DNA of 64,000 bases from Papiliotrema nemorosa. Taxonomy: Eukaryota; Basidiomycota; Tremellomycetes; Tremellales; Rhynchogastremaceae. The translations under genes were made by a program, and so were the position numbers. The DNA is taken from NCBI GenBank assembly GCA_032158125.1, contig JASKOT010000021.1, positions 124,001-188,000 on the forward strand. The letters are read 5' to 3'. Shown piece by piece: positions 22,355-36,186 of the stretch (its first letter is position 1; the number at the start of each line of letters is the position of its first letter). The notes beneath the pieces were generated by a model that saw only the letters and a program-made list of their open reading frames with translations, was not told the DNA's origin and made no database searches.

Positions 22355-22815
22355 CAATCTCGCCGACGGATAGGTTTGCTAACCTAGGATTGTTAGATGA
22401 TCAGGTGTTGATTGTACGAGCTCAGCAATGACGAAGATGCAACGTGTTAGCCATGCTGTTAGCAGCGTTGGATTGGACCTTTACGAAGCATGAGGGAAGA
22501 GTACATCTAGTCTCTATCGTATTCACTAGCACAGCTATGAGAGATACGGCTAAAGAGTCAACACCATCGACCGATCTATAGTATAATGTCCTATTACTCC
22601 AAATCCGTATGGTAAGATACTCGGTATCCTATCCACACAAAAGATGGGGGTAATCAAAGGATCATGGGGTTTTTGTCGTTCTGCACAGCAGGAGGTTGCG
22701 AGAGATTTGTTTCGTAACGAGGAAGCACACAGAACGCCCGGAAAATAAAGAATTCGCTACACAGGGAATGAGTCGACCAGCATCATCGAGATGCTATTCA
22801 ATGGTCGAAGCTCGT
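22355..22815. other. Convergent intergenic region
   Basis: About 460 bp, AT-richer than its flanks, between the ends of the mini hybrid-binding gene and the double-psi-barrel gene. It should hold both 3' UTRs. No gene seen. Confidence 0.5.
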
Positions 22816-23670
22816 TTAAGCCCAGGTCCAGGTGATGGGGACCTGTCCGTCGGCCTCGGAGGCGATGGCGGTGAAGGCACCGACCGAGAGGTCGAGAGAG
22901 TTGTCCGAGACACAGGTGGGGCAGACATCGGCGACTTGAGCAGTGACAGACTTTCCGTTGTTGGTGTTGACAATGTTGATCCACTTGCCACAGAGGTCAG
23001 AGGGTCCACCCGAGTTGTAGTTTTGCCACCATCCGTTGGAGTCGATAGCAATGATCTTGTCCGAGTCGGAGTGGACGATACCACAGGCACCGGCGTTTCC
23101 ACCTTGGTAGAAGTAGGTAGCGTAACCACCGGTCATGACCTGACCGGAGGAACCGGAAGAAGCCTCGGTGGTCTGAGCAGGAGCCTCGTAGGTGGAGGTA
23201 GAGGTAGGAGCCTCGGTGGAGGTGGAAGCCTGAGCGACTTGGACCTGGGCATCGGCGACGGCAGACGAGGCGGCGGCCGTGTCCTGAGCAGCGGCGGAGA
23301 CGTAGGCAGAGGCAGCGTCGGCACCGGCAGAGACGGTGGCAGTGGCAGCCAGAGCAGAGGCCGAGGCAAAGTCGGTAGCGTTGGGTCGGCAGTATGAAGG
23401 TCGGTCGCTCAAGCTCTCAGTGGCAAGCAGAGGGTGGCAGCAGTCATCGAAGAACGAAGTGTTGTGCTTGTCCTGGCAGTCGAGGGCAAGGTATCGAGTG
23501 TGGTCTGAGAAGAGTCAGTTGATGGGCTGACGAGAGCAAGGTGATGTCCACTTACAAGCATCGTAGTTCTCGAGGTAACCAGTGGCCCAACCGGCGGGGA
23601 CACCTCGCTCGGCAATGGGAGCGGCGATAGCGGCAGAAGTAGCAAGAGCAAAGACGACGGCGGCGAACAT
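22816..23670 (-). CDS. Secreted RlpA-like/expansin-like double-psi beta-barrel protein
   Basis: The ATG at 23670 begins a signal peptide (MFAAVVFALATSAAIAAP). An intron at about 23505-23558 joins ENYDA to YHTRYLALDCQDKH. A cysteine-containing segment (FFDDCCHP) is followed by an Ala/Ser/Thr-rich spacer that is probably O-glycosylated, and then a C-terminal barwin-like domain: GGYATYFYQGGNAGACG, CGKWINIVN, VADVCPTC and SLDLSVGAF. These are the DPBB_1/RlpA landmarks, including the family's HSD/DLS-type acidic residue. Such fungal proteins are cell-wall or secreted polysaccharide-binding proteins, often strongly expressed in development or stress. Catalytic activity is doubtful. GC-rich codon use and a pyrimidine-rich leader suggest high expression. 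Confidence 0.88.
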
Positions 23671-24300
23671 TGTGGATATGTTTTGGTTTTGTTGTTGGGG
23701 TAGAAGTTGAAAGGTCGAGTGGTGGGTACTTTTCAAAAGTGAGTGTGAAGTGTTGGTTAAACGACTACTTGTATGAGCTTCGAGCTCTTTTTGGATGTGA
23801 GGTGTGGTGAAGGTGAGGCTGTAAAAGTGATGGGATGAGGAGATGGAAACGCACAAGTGTGGTGGGTTGATATACCTCGAGTCTGGGGGATTGGTCGTGT
23901 GGATGAAAAGATTTCCGGTGAGTTGTCGGTTGTAAAAGAGGGTGGTTTGAGATGGTCGAGACCGCGCTTCAAGCTTATGGTACTGGACCTCTGTTGTTAA
24001 TCGAGAAGAAGGGGGGTGTAGGAGGAATAATGGAGACGAAAGAAGGGGGGGGGTGAGCGGTATTTGAGGGTGGTGTCGAGAGGTGGTGGTGGTGGAAGCG
24101 GTTTTTGGGGTGCTGATCAAACAAAACGACCAAAATATCCCGAACAAACACAACGTGACGCGATGTTTTCCCTGAGGTAAATAACCGAAATGGGCAATTT
24201 GTACCACTTCGAAACACGCTTTTCAGGGTCACTACCCCTTGAAGTCTAGACTTTGGTGACGGGTGGGGTCTTTTTGGGTCTTCTGTTAGTGTGGAAAGAG
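23671..24300 (-). promoter_or_regulatory. Pyrimidine-rich leader/promoter of the double-psi-barrel gene
   Basis: On the coding strand this 630-bp stretch is dominated by C and T with clustered CACC/CCACC runs (around 24080-24100) and CCCCCC near 24045. It remains open in one frame but lacks protein-like composition. Long CT-rich leaders are usual for highly expressed fungal genes. Confidence 0.5.
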
Positions 24301-25630
24301 GGTTCCTTGCTACGCTTTCGGACATGTACATTGCGGCCGATCGACCTCGAGGCCCAGGACCATCCAAACTCCACTCTGAGCATGTTCATATAGGCTTCCG
24401 ACGAGTGATCATCCTCATTGACGATCCCGGCGGCATGACATCTCCACTCAAATCTTCATGCACCAAACTTGTAATCAATCGCCTCGTATCCAGCTATAGT
24501 TGACCGTGACGCGCTTGCGAATAGTGACGCACCGGAGGCATCGAGATCTGTTTACAAACCGCAGATATTCGCAGCATTTCCGTAGATCAGAATAGGCACC
24601 TGGACTGCGATTTACAAACAGCGCCCTTTTCAATCGTCATTGGCATCAAATGGGGTGGTTCTGTATTCTCCAGCGGAAACCATGCAACCACTTTTAATGA
24701 TGCCTCACTGAAGGCGCGGTGCTCGGCGAAGGCAGCTCGACCGATCCGAGATACCTCGCCATCGCGACACAAGACTTAAACCCCCAAAAATGAAAGGTGT
24801 GGCTCACTCCTTATTCACCATACCATCACCACCCTCGTGACCCAATCCGCCATGCCGTTCAGCCTTCCCGAATTTGAACCATCACGATGCTATGCTGACA
24901 TACTCGGAGATTCACCCAAACGGAGCCAAAAAGCCGCGAACATGGGATTTCTAGGGTTCGACCTCGATTGCGGGTTACCGATTAAACTTACTCCGAAATG
25001 ACGGTAACTCTCCCGCCCTGAGAGTTCAGACTCGTCTTACCCGAGCATCCCCCTCGATTTGGTACCACCCTCCCGCAAATTTGTGGGGTTAGACCTTGAT
25101 TGCTCGTGTCCGATCTGCCCGGATTCGGCGGTGCGTGCAAAGCCAATTGAGTTCGGCGCACGTCCCGATGAAAGCACAGGTCCTGTCTGTTCGATCTGAG
25201 CTCGGTGGAGAAGGTCAAGATCAGAGTTGCATATGTTTGGGATGCGAGACTGGGTTACGCCAAGTCTGACATGAGTCTGGCTGACATAGTCAAGGGTGAT
25301 CACCATTGTCTCGAGGTAATATTTCCTGCCATTGGCTTGGCTGAGACCGATGACCCGTTGCAGGGCGCTATATTTACAATGCCACCAGTAGTGTCACAAA
25401 CACCGTGACAGCAGCGGATATAGATCATCAGTTCATAGCCGTCTACTAGACCGGCAATGTCATCGAGTCCAGATTCGACGATGAAGTAGAATTGCATCGC
25501 ATCGGACCACCCTGCATTATTGAAATGAAAGGGCTCTACGTTTCATAAACACAGCATCGACTGAGCCACATGTGACAGTAAAAAGCGAGAATAGCAACGA
25601 GGTATCGACATCGCAATTACTGCGAGATTG
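24301..25630. other. Gene-poor stretch
   Basis: About 1.3 kb with only short open frames on either strand. I see no splice-linked exons, tRNA fold, repeat array or transposon ends. It could contain a non-coding RNA, but nothing in the sequence shows one. Confidence 0.45.
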
Positions 25631-27132
25631 CTAGGGCCGAATGGCAATCTTGAGAGCACCTCGAGAAGCCATCTTGTCGAGTGCTCCTTGATAGTCGGTC
25701 AACGGGAATATGTCGGTTCTTCCATTCAGCTCCGTTATTGTCAGTCTGTGTCCGGGCGAGACTCACACCATACCCGTAGTTCTGATCTTTCCACTGTCGA
25801 GGAGGTCAATCGCTCGAGGGAAACAGTACGTCTGCGAGAAGGATCCGATGATGCTGCCATCAGTCGCTTCGCCCCACTTTGTTGTATGACACTCACTTGA
25901 TCTCGTCGACAAAGATCTTGGTGGGGGACCAAGAGACCTTTGTAGAATCTGCATATACGCCATACACCAAAAGAGTCCCACCTCGCGCGACATAATTGAT
26001 CGCGTCATTGACAATGGACTCCACTCCCGTACATTCCACCACCACATCAAAGCCGTCTTCCATCAGTCGGGTCTTACATGCGAAAACCCACTCACAGGGG
26101 TTGTCCTTTTTAATCTGAGCCCATTGCTCTTTGGCATTCTCTCGATCGAGATCGATATACGTATCGGCAGCCTCGACCTTTCTCGCAATGTCCATCTTGA
26201 TGCCCTTGTTTGCAGCAACAGTCACGTGGCCTGCTCCTCCCATCTGGTTTCAGTTCACTCGACGCAGGAGTCACTTACCTTGATGAGTTGAGCAAGGATC
26301 AGACCGGTAGGTCCAGCACCAATCAACAAGACCTTTGCCCCAAACGGCATCTTGAGCTTGTCCATCCCGTGAATCGCACACGAAGCAGGTTCAAGCAAAG
26401 TCGCCTCTTCGTCCGAGAGGTTTTTGATCTTGTAGCATTTGGAAAAGTTGCTATCGACTCAGCCGAGCACCACAAAGAATAAGCGTGACAGTAACTCACT
26501 ACTTGATATATTCTGCAAACCCGCCGTCTCGAGCTACACCAGCCGGAGCAAAGTGTTCACAGAAGAGTTCTTGACCTCGTCGACAATAGTGGCAATATTT
26601 ACAGGTTTCTCCCGTCAACTCACTTTCTTGATATGCACTCACCTCCAACGTCTGCAGCGACTCGATCTCCCTTTTCAAACCCCGTGACCTTTGCTCCAAT
26701 CTCAACGACCGTTCCTACCGCTTCGTGACCGGGGATGAGCTGTCATCAGCTACTGGTCTCGTGTGTCCCAGAAGGTTGTAGGACATGCAGGAAACTTGGA
26801 GATGAATTCTCCTTCGTGAATATGGGCCTGTACCCGTTAGCATATGACGTGTAAGCTCTGAGCGTTGACATACATCCGTACCGCATACACCACAAATATT
26901 GACTGCCTTGTCAGCCCATTCTCTGACATGCTCGCTCACCTTTCAAGAGGATTTCATCCTCTTCAATCCGAGGAACGGGCACCTTTTTGATCGAAAAGTC
27001 CCTCGGCTGGAAACGAGAGAAGATCAGGTAGGTGTACGCGCGGTGGAGAGACAGGAAAAGGGCAAGGACAGTCCGATGCTTCATAGGAGGCATAGGAGGG
27101 CAACACACCTTTTCGTAGTAAAGCGCGTTCAT
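25631..27132 (-). CDS. Zinc-dependent medium-chain dehydrogenase (polyol/alcohol dehydrogenase)
   Basis: The ATG at 27132 (an alternative in-frame ATG lies at 27150) starts [12 protein letters not shown] across the first intron. Landmarks follow: VCGTD (catalytic zinc Cys), a HEGEF segment leading to the GHE-type zinc-binding region ([14 protein letters not shown]), the structural-zinc cluster C-x2-C-x2-C-x7-C ([15 protein letters not shown]), then [15 protein letters not shown] (Rossmann GxGxxG) and an EAAD stretch for the cofactor ribose. This fits the sorbitol/arabinitol dehydrogenase branch that oxidises polyols with NAD(P). The segment ending [24 protein letters not shown] contains extra residues ([11 protein letters not shown]) in a GT-AG-flanked position and may be a short intron. 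The last residues are KIAIRP. Confidence 0.88.
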
Positions 27133-27150
27133 TTCTCCTGTAACAGTCAT

Positions 27151-27619
27151 CGTCGGGGCCAAGTTCAGGTCAAGGTCAGTAGTAACGGTCTTGATCAAAG
27201 AGACAAGTTAGTATGGCAAACCAGGTTCGCGTCGATGATGGTCATGCACTTGACGTAGTGAGGGGGCTGGACAGGTCAGTCGAGGGAGACAAGTACAGGC
27301 CGGGCCCGCTCAGCCGTCACTCCAATGACGTCCACAAATCGCGTGAAATAGTCAATTCTCGAACGTCACTGCTTGTGTGCTCTTCTTTCTCTGCCTGGGT
27401 CCTGCGACGCCTAGATGAGAGCGTAGAAGGAGTGTAGCCGGAGGATGAAAATGATCGGACACGCGGAACTGAATTTGATGCCGTTCCAATTGGAGGCCGA
27501 GCGGTCAGATGTACATTCGCATAAGTCCGGAAGCACAGCTTGTATACGGAAGGGTCGGAATCCTATCAATGTTTGTACCCCAAGTGCCTCGCCTTGATAT
27601 ATTGACAAATTGTCCCAGC
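27151..27619. other. Intergenic region, dehydrogenase promoter and calmodulin 3' UTR
   Basis: About 470 bp with no supportable gene on either strand. Confidence 0.5.
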
Positions 27620-28745
<1,126 letters not shown>

Positions 28746-29063
28746 TACGAATTGATATTCCTAGTCGTTGGGTTGTCGTTCAAATGAGTCGTCAAGAGGT
28801 TGTGAAAAGAACTGAGAATAGCGAGGACCTTTGGAGTGGGACACCGTTGATGATGCATTGACACGAGGTGGGGACTGCTAAATGAGCCTGACACTATCGT
28901 GTCCCTTGCAAATGGTTGTGTATTTCCGCAGCTCGCTGTATCAGGCTCACTCTACATGACGTAGGCAATAGATCCGGATCCGAAGCACGCTTCTGTTCCA
29001 GTCGAACATTTCAGTAGATGCATCAGCCGTGTTGAGCTTTGCACCTTGCATAGACCGAGCAAC
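28746..29063. promoter_or_regulatory. Divergent promoter between calmodulin and VMS1
   Basis: 318 bp between start codons. No clear TATA box and no other feature. Confidence 0.4.
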
Positions 29064-31047
29064 ATGGCGTCCACGTCTATACTGAACAGACCTATATCAG
29101 TGTATCAGCTCCCTCCGGAACTTCTAGCTGTCTTGTCAGTTCGATCGATCCAGGATGCGCCACAGCCAGCGACCTCCCAACCACCAGTCCAATCCTCCTC
29201 GGCGCCAGTCATCAGTGGATCGCTGAAATGTCAAACCTGTCCTGGAGCTGGATTCGAGACGATCGAAGAACAGAGAAATCACTTTAAGAGCGATTGGCAT
29301 AGATACAATGCTAAAGCCAAATTGACGGGACGAGCCGTGTCTGCAGAAGAATGGGAAGGCATGGTGGAAGGTGAGTAACCCTGGTACTGCAGAGGCTTAC
29401 CATAGGCGTCTCGTCGATCTCCGGTTCTGCCTCATCGTCGTCATCCGGATCATCCGCCTCGACTTCACAGCCACAGACCAAGTTGAGCAAACTGCTCGCT
29501 CGACAGACGTTGAACCCGGATCAGGTGGATTCGGATGAAGAAGCTGAAATCGCCGATCGACAAAGACGAGCTCAACTTCGAACTGCCATCGTGTGGTTTT
29601 CGCCTACTCAAGAGCTGGAAACCCTCGGTGTTCCCAAAGACACACAGTTTGGTGCTCATCGAGCTCTGTTCCCTCGATACGAATCTGCTGCCGATTACCT
29701 GCAAGCATTAAAATCGATGCAGCTTCGACCGCCACATGCAGATGAAGAGGAGAGGCGGATCACATTGTTGATGGTAGCTGGAGGTCACTTTGCGGGGATG
29801 GTCGTGGGACTACGACCAAAGGGCAAGAATGAGCGACAAGAGGTCAAAGGAGCTGGTGATGTGAGGATCATCCAGCACAAAACCTTCCATCGATATACCA
29901 GTAAGTCTGACCGCATGAAGACCATTCAGCCAACTCATGTGTAGCACGTAAGAAGCAAGGAGGCTCTCAGGCTTTGAACGATAATGCCAAGTCAAAGGCA
30001 GTCTCGGCAGGTGCCATGTTGCGTCGTTATGGTGAACAGGCACTGCAAGAGGAGATTCGGCAACTGATGATTGACTGGGAAGAGGATATTGCAGCTTCGG
30101 AGCGAATCTTCATCCGAGCATCCACGCACGGGAAGAAAAGTTTCTGGGGTTACGAGGGTGCCGTGCTGGACAAGACGGACGAGAGGATACGAACCTTTCC
30201 TTTCCCAACGCGACGACCGGTGAGTGCAGACTCTGACCTCTGCTGACGCTAGACGCAACAGGAATTGCTGAGATGTTGGCACGAGTTGACCCGAGTCAAG
30301 ACGTCTCACCTGTCCGAAGAAGCTCTCGCAGCATTGGACGAGCAATACATCCAATCCCTTCAACCCAAACGTCAAATACCCAAACCAGCACCTGTCCCTA
30401 TTGCTACATCGGCCCCGGTCATACCCAAGCTTTCGCCTGAAGAAGAAGCGAAACAAGCGAGGCTCAAACGGATAGACGAGATGATACGGAAAGGTCGATT
30501 GGAAGCGCTCAAACCGATGTGGGAGAAACATTCGGGCGATTTTGGAGCTCTCCACCTAGCGACAGCATCTTCAAGTGGTCAGGAGGATATTCTGAGATTC
30601 CTTTTGCTGGAAGCTAAACTTGACCCGACGGCTACCGTGGACGGCAAGCGGCCATACGATTTGGCGTCCACCAAGGGAATCCGCAATGCGTTCCGGCGTG
30701 TGGCATACGACAACCCGGCCATGTGGGATTGGTCTGCTGCACGTGTGCCCAGTGGCTTGAGTGAAGAGGCCGAAGCTGCGCAGAATCAGAAAAAGGCAGA
30801 TAGGCGTAGAGGAATGAGGGAGAAATTGAAGGAGCGAGCGGCATCCAGGCCAGTGGAAGAAGAGGAGGTCGTTCAGCCTGTGGTGCAGCAGCCAATGCCC
30901 ACAAACAATGGTGGACCTCAAAAGTTGGGTGGAGGTGGTGGAGCAGCCAGTCTTGCGGGCCTGAGTGGTGATATGCGAGCGCAAATTGAGCGGGAGAGGA
31001 GGGCTCGTGCGGCAGAGGCTCGCTTCAAGGCTACTCCTGCATCTTAA
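29064..31047 (+). CDS. VMS1: Vms1/ANKZF1 peptidyl-tRNA hydrolase of ribosome quality control
   Basis: The ATG at 29064 begins a protein with the full Vms1 layout. A C2H2-type finger (CQTCPGAGF...HFKSDWH) comes first, then an acidic spacer and the VLRF1 release-factor-like domain: LLMVAGGHFAGMVV, TFHRYT, KKQGGSQALNDN and SAGAMLRRYGE. The glutamine in GGSQ is where the family places its catalytic residue. Ankyrin-like repeats (FGALHLATASSSGQEDILRFLL) and a basic C-terminal helix with RRARAAEARF follow, which fits the VCP/Cdc48-interacting motif (Arg, Ala-Ala, Arg). Vms1 cleaves peptidyl-tRNA on stalled 60S subunits and guards mitochondria from CAT-tailed chains. Three short introns are seen (near 29371, 29900 and 30220). 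Confidence 0.92.
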
Positions 31048-31133
31048 GAATAGGATACAAGGTTACCGCGAGCTCGGGCGACCTGCTGCTCGGAAACAGC
31101 TGTGTGCGTGCGATTACACCAGATGCATCTACT

Positions 31134-34100
31134 CTAAGCCTTCTTACTTGAACTCTTCTTGGGCTTTCTCAACTCGTAATACCCATTAAATGCCAATCTC
31201 AACGCCAAAAACCTAACATCCAAATCCTGATGCGCCGCTGCCAGGTGACAAATCGTCGCTACACGATGTTGGAAGTTGATAGAGCATGTTCGTATTCTTT
31301 CTCTGATCGCTCTCAGCCCTTCGAGCGATTTGACCGGGTCATCTTGCAGATTACCAGAAAACAAACCCTGAATGTCAGTCAAATCCACTTGACGACTCAC
31401 CCTTTCGACATCTCGCTCTCGATCCAACCTCGTCGCTTCGGCCAGGGACCAGGCGTAGAGCTCGTCCTAAAGTCAGCTCTGTTGGTATACCCCGACTCAC
31501 GGTAGTATCTCTGAACTGAAGAATATGCTCCAATGCCTCTCTCACTTGATCCAGCAAGATCTCCTCCTTGTCCGCCTTGCTTCCGAGCAGTAGAACCTTC
31601 TTGACAACGCGGTCGAGATACGTTCGATGAGACTTGATCAGCGCATCCAAGTCTCCCTCCTTCTTGTCCATGTATTCCATCATGGCTTCCCAGGAGCATT
31701 CGATGACTTCAAGCTGGCAAAACGCCTGTATTTGTCGCACGAAATGAACCATTTCACTTTGGACAATTCGGCAATGGTGCCAGTCACTCGTGACATCTGC
31801 CATCAGTCGTGCCACCTTCTCAAGCTTACTATGTATTCTCTCAAACAATCGCGAAGAAGACGTAACTCGCATCCACCCTTGAGAGATGGCACCTTCAACC
31901 CGTTTCAAGCGCCACAGATGGTGAAACAGCTTTTCGTAATCTATTAGGGCTCTCGCATCAAGAACCGCATTCAATGGCGCCTCCACTTTGTATTCGAGGG
32001 TGAAGCAGTCCCAGCCAATCTCGCCATGCGAGTACTCGAATATCCTCGCGTCCAGCCGACGAAGTACATCGGGAGAATCGTATTGCGCGTTCGAACCGCG
32101 GATAGCAGTCTCCAGATCGGACGTAAGGTGATGTCGATATAGGCTTATAGCCGGTTTTGACAATCGTGGGCTGGTGTCAGCGGGTTTCGATGGAGCGACT
32201 CACCCTATAGACTCCATGAGAAGCTCGGCAAAGTCTCCTGCACCCAGCATGAGATACGCTTTGAGAGCGCGCAAGTGGTCAAGCAAGGCGAATTTGTCAA
32301 AGAAGATCTCGAGGAGTCGCTGACTGGCTATAGAGTATGCGTCGTCGATAGTCCTCTCCAATCCCGCCAGATCACTGTATTTCAAAGCTAAAAGTCAGCA
32401 CATTCTAAACACGCAATGCGTCCTCAACCCACCCCGTCCAGCATTGGCAAGCTTCGCCTGCGTGCTGATCCAGTCGTTGTCTCGACAGCTGTATCGGATA
32501 AAGTTCAGACTCCTACCGGTCGAAAAGATCTTCGATCAGCTGCATCAAGGTGACAACCAACCTTTCGGCCAAACTCCTCGCTAACGAAACCAGGCACCAT
32601 CTTTTTGACAAAGACGTATTTCTTTTCCCATACTTTATGCGCCTCATCTGTTCCTCCGGGAGTGTCCAATCCGCCTTCGAACCCTACATCCGCGTACGGC
32701 GATATTCTGCCGTCTCGGAGCGAAATCTCGGGATTGAGCTGAACAAAGAACTCTTGGAATGGATCGTGTAACTCTCCTGAGAAGATCCACCTCTGCAATG
32801 TCGCAAAGAAAGGTTTAGACACCTATCGTTAGCCACATATACCTATACCACTTGCCTCTTCCAGAATCCTGTCCATAAAGTCTCGAACGAATGGATCACC
32901 ATGCCGCGTCTGCTCGTGTATCCGAGAGACCAATGCCCCTCCATGAGACGCTGCTGATCAGCCAACCAACGAGTACGAGGACGCACCCTTGGCTTCGTCT
33001 ACCACCAGCACCATCAGCCGCATCTTGAGCTTGATTTCTTCCGTCCAGAGGCCCAAACGCAGTAGAGTCAGACCCATCTCCACATCCTCACTTTCTTGTC
33101 CTTCAGGATTCGGCAAGCTTTGCGACATTTGCGACTCTAGAACCGCCAGCAATCGATGGCATTCGGACAGTTCGTGGTGCAGAAAATGACAGAGACTCTA
33201 CAAGTCAGACGAGACCGAGGTCAGGACTCACCTGTTCCGTCATTCCGCCCTTGCTACTTCCGGCCGTTCTGGACTCGACGAAGCTGGCTACCTTGCGGTA
33301 CAGCATACCCATTTCCGAAATCTGCATCAACAGCGTGCGTGTGGGCTGAGTAATGTATCCGTCCTAGGTGTCAACACTGTCCATGCGAGTGACTCACCTT
33401 GGCTTCATCGACCACAAAGTCTATACCGATCACTTCTCCTTCCTCTCCCCCATCGGACTCTGCGTCTCCGTTACCTAGTGCAAATCCCGCTCCATCCCCT
33501 GCTAATCCGCGATCTGTACGATATGGATTCTTCTCCTTCGGCGGACGCACAGCAAACCGTACATACCGCCCATCGATGCCTTGTAGAAGATACAAGGTAT
33601 CTCGCAGAAGCAGATGTTCTGGAAATGGCGGTCGGGCTAATCTCAGCTGAACTCGAGTATCGAGGAGCTTACACTGAGAGGTTCTCCACGCTTTCAAGAT
33701 ATCCGCCTTGGACTTGCCTTTGCCCTTCCAGTCACTTGCAAGAGGTTTCGAAGGCAAGGTGGTCTTGGACGAACTGGCGGCATGCGCCTCTCCCTGATTC
33801 GATGGGAAAACTGAAGCGCTAGTCTGGCGAGGAGTTTGCTTTTTAGAAATCGTCGAGAGTACCGAATTAGAGGGATCCAGCTCTGATAGAGCCAACAGGA
33901 ACTGGAGATGCGGTATAGGCGATGCCAAAGTTTTCTGCCCCTCTTTAGCATGCAGCAGTGTGAACGACACGAAGCGCTCACCCCCTTCTCCAACTTGCTC
34001 CATGTTCCACCGAATCTCAAAGCCCTTTCTGGGCCAGTCTGACCTCTGGCTATATCTCGATCTCTCTCACTGAGTTGACTAGATCGTGAAGGTGCTCTAC

Positions 34101-34455
34101 TGCCGCTAGGATCTGTTGCAGATTGATATACTATCCTTCGAGCCGTTTCAGGCAATGTAGCCGGGTTCAACGGCGCTGATGAGGGTGTATCACTGATTGT
34201 CAGCTTTGACCGTACCTCAACTGCTGTAGCTGACCTCGCCAATAGCTTCTCACAAAGCTGTACAAGCTCTTTGACCTTGTCTTGCCTTTGTCTCTCAGAA
34301 GTCGACGCTATCACATGATCCGACCTGGTACTCGCTCGACTCGTTGTCCTGCTTGATGGTTCGCGAGGCGGGGCCAAGGCCGGAACGAGGGAAATCACCA
34401 GACTCTCCAGAGGGTTCCTGGTAGATGGAGAGGACGTATGGATCCTCGAGCTCAT
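31134..34455 (-). CDS. SPC98: Gamma-tubulin complex component 3 (Spc98/Alp6)
   Basis: The ATG at 34455 (MSSRIHTSS) starts an N-terminal region with ESLVISLVPALAPP and KVKELVQLCEKLLARS. The GRIP1 and GRIP2 regions follow: FVVDEAKV, LSEMGMLYRKV, FFATLQRWIFSGELHDPFQEFFV (the GCP signature), FVKKMVPGFVSEEFG, DNDWISTQ, LRALKAYLMLGAGDF and WDCFTLEYKVEAPLN, and then the C-terminal gamma-tubulin-binding helices ending at 31134. GCP3 and GCP2 hold two gamma-tubulins at spindle pole bodies to nucleate microtubules. Seven or more short introns interrupt the gene. The ends at 31134 and the VMS1 stop at 31047 are only 86 bp apart, tail-to-tail. Confidence 0.92.
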
Positions 34456-34662
34456 CTCGAATCAGCCAGCGCAAGGGTGTTCGTCGAGTACTAGGCAGGT
34501 AATGTCGGCCAGGCTGATTGTCAACAAATCGCCGTTTCAAACGGGACGCGCCGACGCGCGATGAGAGATGTGTATGATCACGTGACATGGTCGGGTTCAC
34601 TGATTTCGAAATATCACCACCATACTCGGCTCATACCTCAAGCACATTCGACCACGAGAGTC

Positions 34663-35840
34663 ATGGGCAAACCTGGGAAAGCAAAGAATGCACCGAATTC
34701 GACAAGGGGACGAGGAAGGGGTAGAGTGCGAGGCCGAGGCGGCGCTAGCGCCAGAGGCGGTCGACCCAGAGCGGCGGAACGCTTCGATGGAGAGGTCCCG
34801 ATCAGTATAGTCGACGACGATGAAGGTAGGTGATCTGGTACAGGCTGTGCAGGTCTAATAAACAGTATCTTCCGAAGCCTCAGGTTCAGAATCAGCCTCG
34901 GGTTCAGAGGGATCAGCGGAGGAGTCGGAATTCGAGGATGAGGAGGACAACGAACAAGGTGAAGAAGGCGAGGAGGACGAAGAGGAAGAGGAAGTCAAGA
35001 TTGCAGTCCCTGTTGCAATGTGGGATTTTGATCATTGTGATCCACGACGATGTTCAGGGAAGAAACTCGCACGGAAAGGTTTGGTGACAAGTATGAGAAT
35101 AGGCCAACGATTCCGCGGGATCGTCCTGACGTGGGCTACCCTCTCTGTCCGCAGAACAGCTCACTGATTTACAGACCAAAGGGGAAGAAACCGATCGCGC
35201 CATGCGATGATGAGATTGTACAGATATCAGGACTGGCAGTGGTCGAGTGTAGTTGGGCACGTCTTGACGAAGTGCCTTTTGGAAAGATCAAGTCGCCCAA
35301 TGAGAGGTTATGTAAGTGACTGAATGACTTTGTTCGCGGGCTGATGGGTAGTACCTTTCCTTATAGCTACTAATCCGGTCAACTACGGGAAACCATGGCG
35401 TCTCAATTGTGTAGAAGCCCTCGCAGCTGGATTTTACATTACCGGACATCCCGATTGGGCAGAGGCATTGTGAGAGACACTACCAGATCCAGGCTGACGA
35501 CAGATTATCCAAATTCTCTTGGGGTCATGCGTTTTACAAGATGAACAGTCACCTCATCGAGAGGTATAGGAGGTGCACTACATCCGAGGAGATTCAAGCG
35601 GAACAAGAGAAGATCCAAGCGGAGATGGAAGAAGAGACCAGGTTGAGGAAAGCTGCCAAGGGTGAGTAATCATCGATGACAAGTAGGCTCATGATAGCTG
35701 AATACGACGATGGAGACCTGTTGAGGGCCAATCCAAATCACACGGGGAAAGAATGGCAAGATCAAGAAGACGAGAGTGAAGCAGAGGTTGACGACGTCGA
35801 GACGCTTATCTCTGGCGTAGAGCAGACGAGGATATCATAA
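34663..35840 (+). CDS. TSR3: Tsr3, 18S rRNA aminocarboxypropyltransferase
   Basis: The ATG at 34663 leads into an Arg/Gly-rich tail ([13 protein letters not shown]) and a long acidic Ser/Glu stretch. The core then begins [19 protein letters not shown], the SPOUT-like RLI/Tsr3 N-terminal signature. It continues with GIVLTPK-type, [33 protein letters not shown] and [20 protein letters not shown] and a helical C-terminus ([18 protein letters not shown]). The enzyme adds the acp group to the hypermodified m1acp3psi of 18S rRNA in late cytoplasmic 40S maturation. Long Glu-rich N- and C-tails are more extended than in yeast Tsr3. It is divergent from GCP3 with 207 bp between starts. Confidence 0.93.
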
Positions 35841-36186
35841 TTCAATCGTTTGTATTCATGCACAATGCAATTCATCCTGAATATGCAGTTTTTGATTGTT
35901 GTATATGCTAAATGTGAAGCTCTACCTAGATCTGCCCGAGTCGCCACATCTGCGCCTCTATCCTAAATACTCCTGATCCGACATAAAGCTATAAACGCCC
36001 GAGGTGGAAGGTGAAAAAAAGAATACGGGACGGGAAGGTGGGTATCGCGTCGGCCTAGGACTAGCCGGTTTTTGGTGGTGTATTGCTGTTGCGGTATGGC
36101 TTTTTGCAGTGTTGAGAAATGCTAGTTGTGTCGTTAAATTGGAATGAATGATGCGTAAAGTGTGTTGAACAGTAATTCTTTGCAGA
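35841..36186. other. Convergent intergenic region
   Basis: About 345 bp between the ends of TSR3 and the Ecl1-like gene. AT-rich patches fit 3' UTRs. No gene seen. Confidence 0.5.

Noticed and set aside
22696..23397. Long plus-strand Gly-rich open frame opposite the double-psi-barrel gene
   Set aside because: It is the antisense shadow of a GC-biased secreted protein with clear signal peptide, intron and domain on the minus strand.
23515..24207. N-terminal extension of the double-psi-barrel protein by 180 residues
   Set aside because: The extension is a CT-rich leader; the ATG at 23670 is followed at once by a signal peptide.
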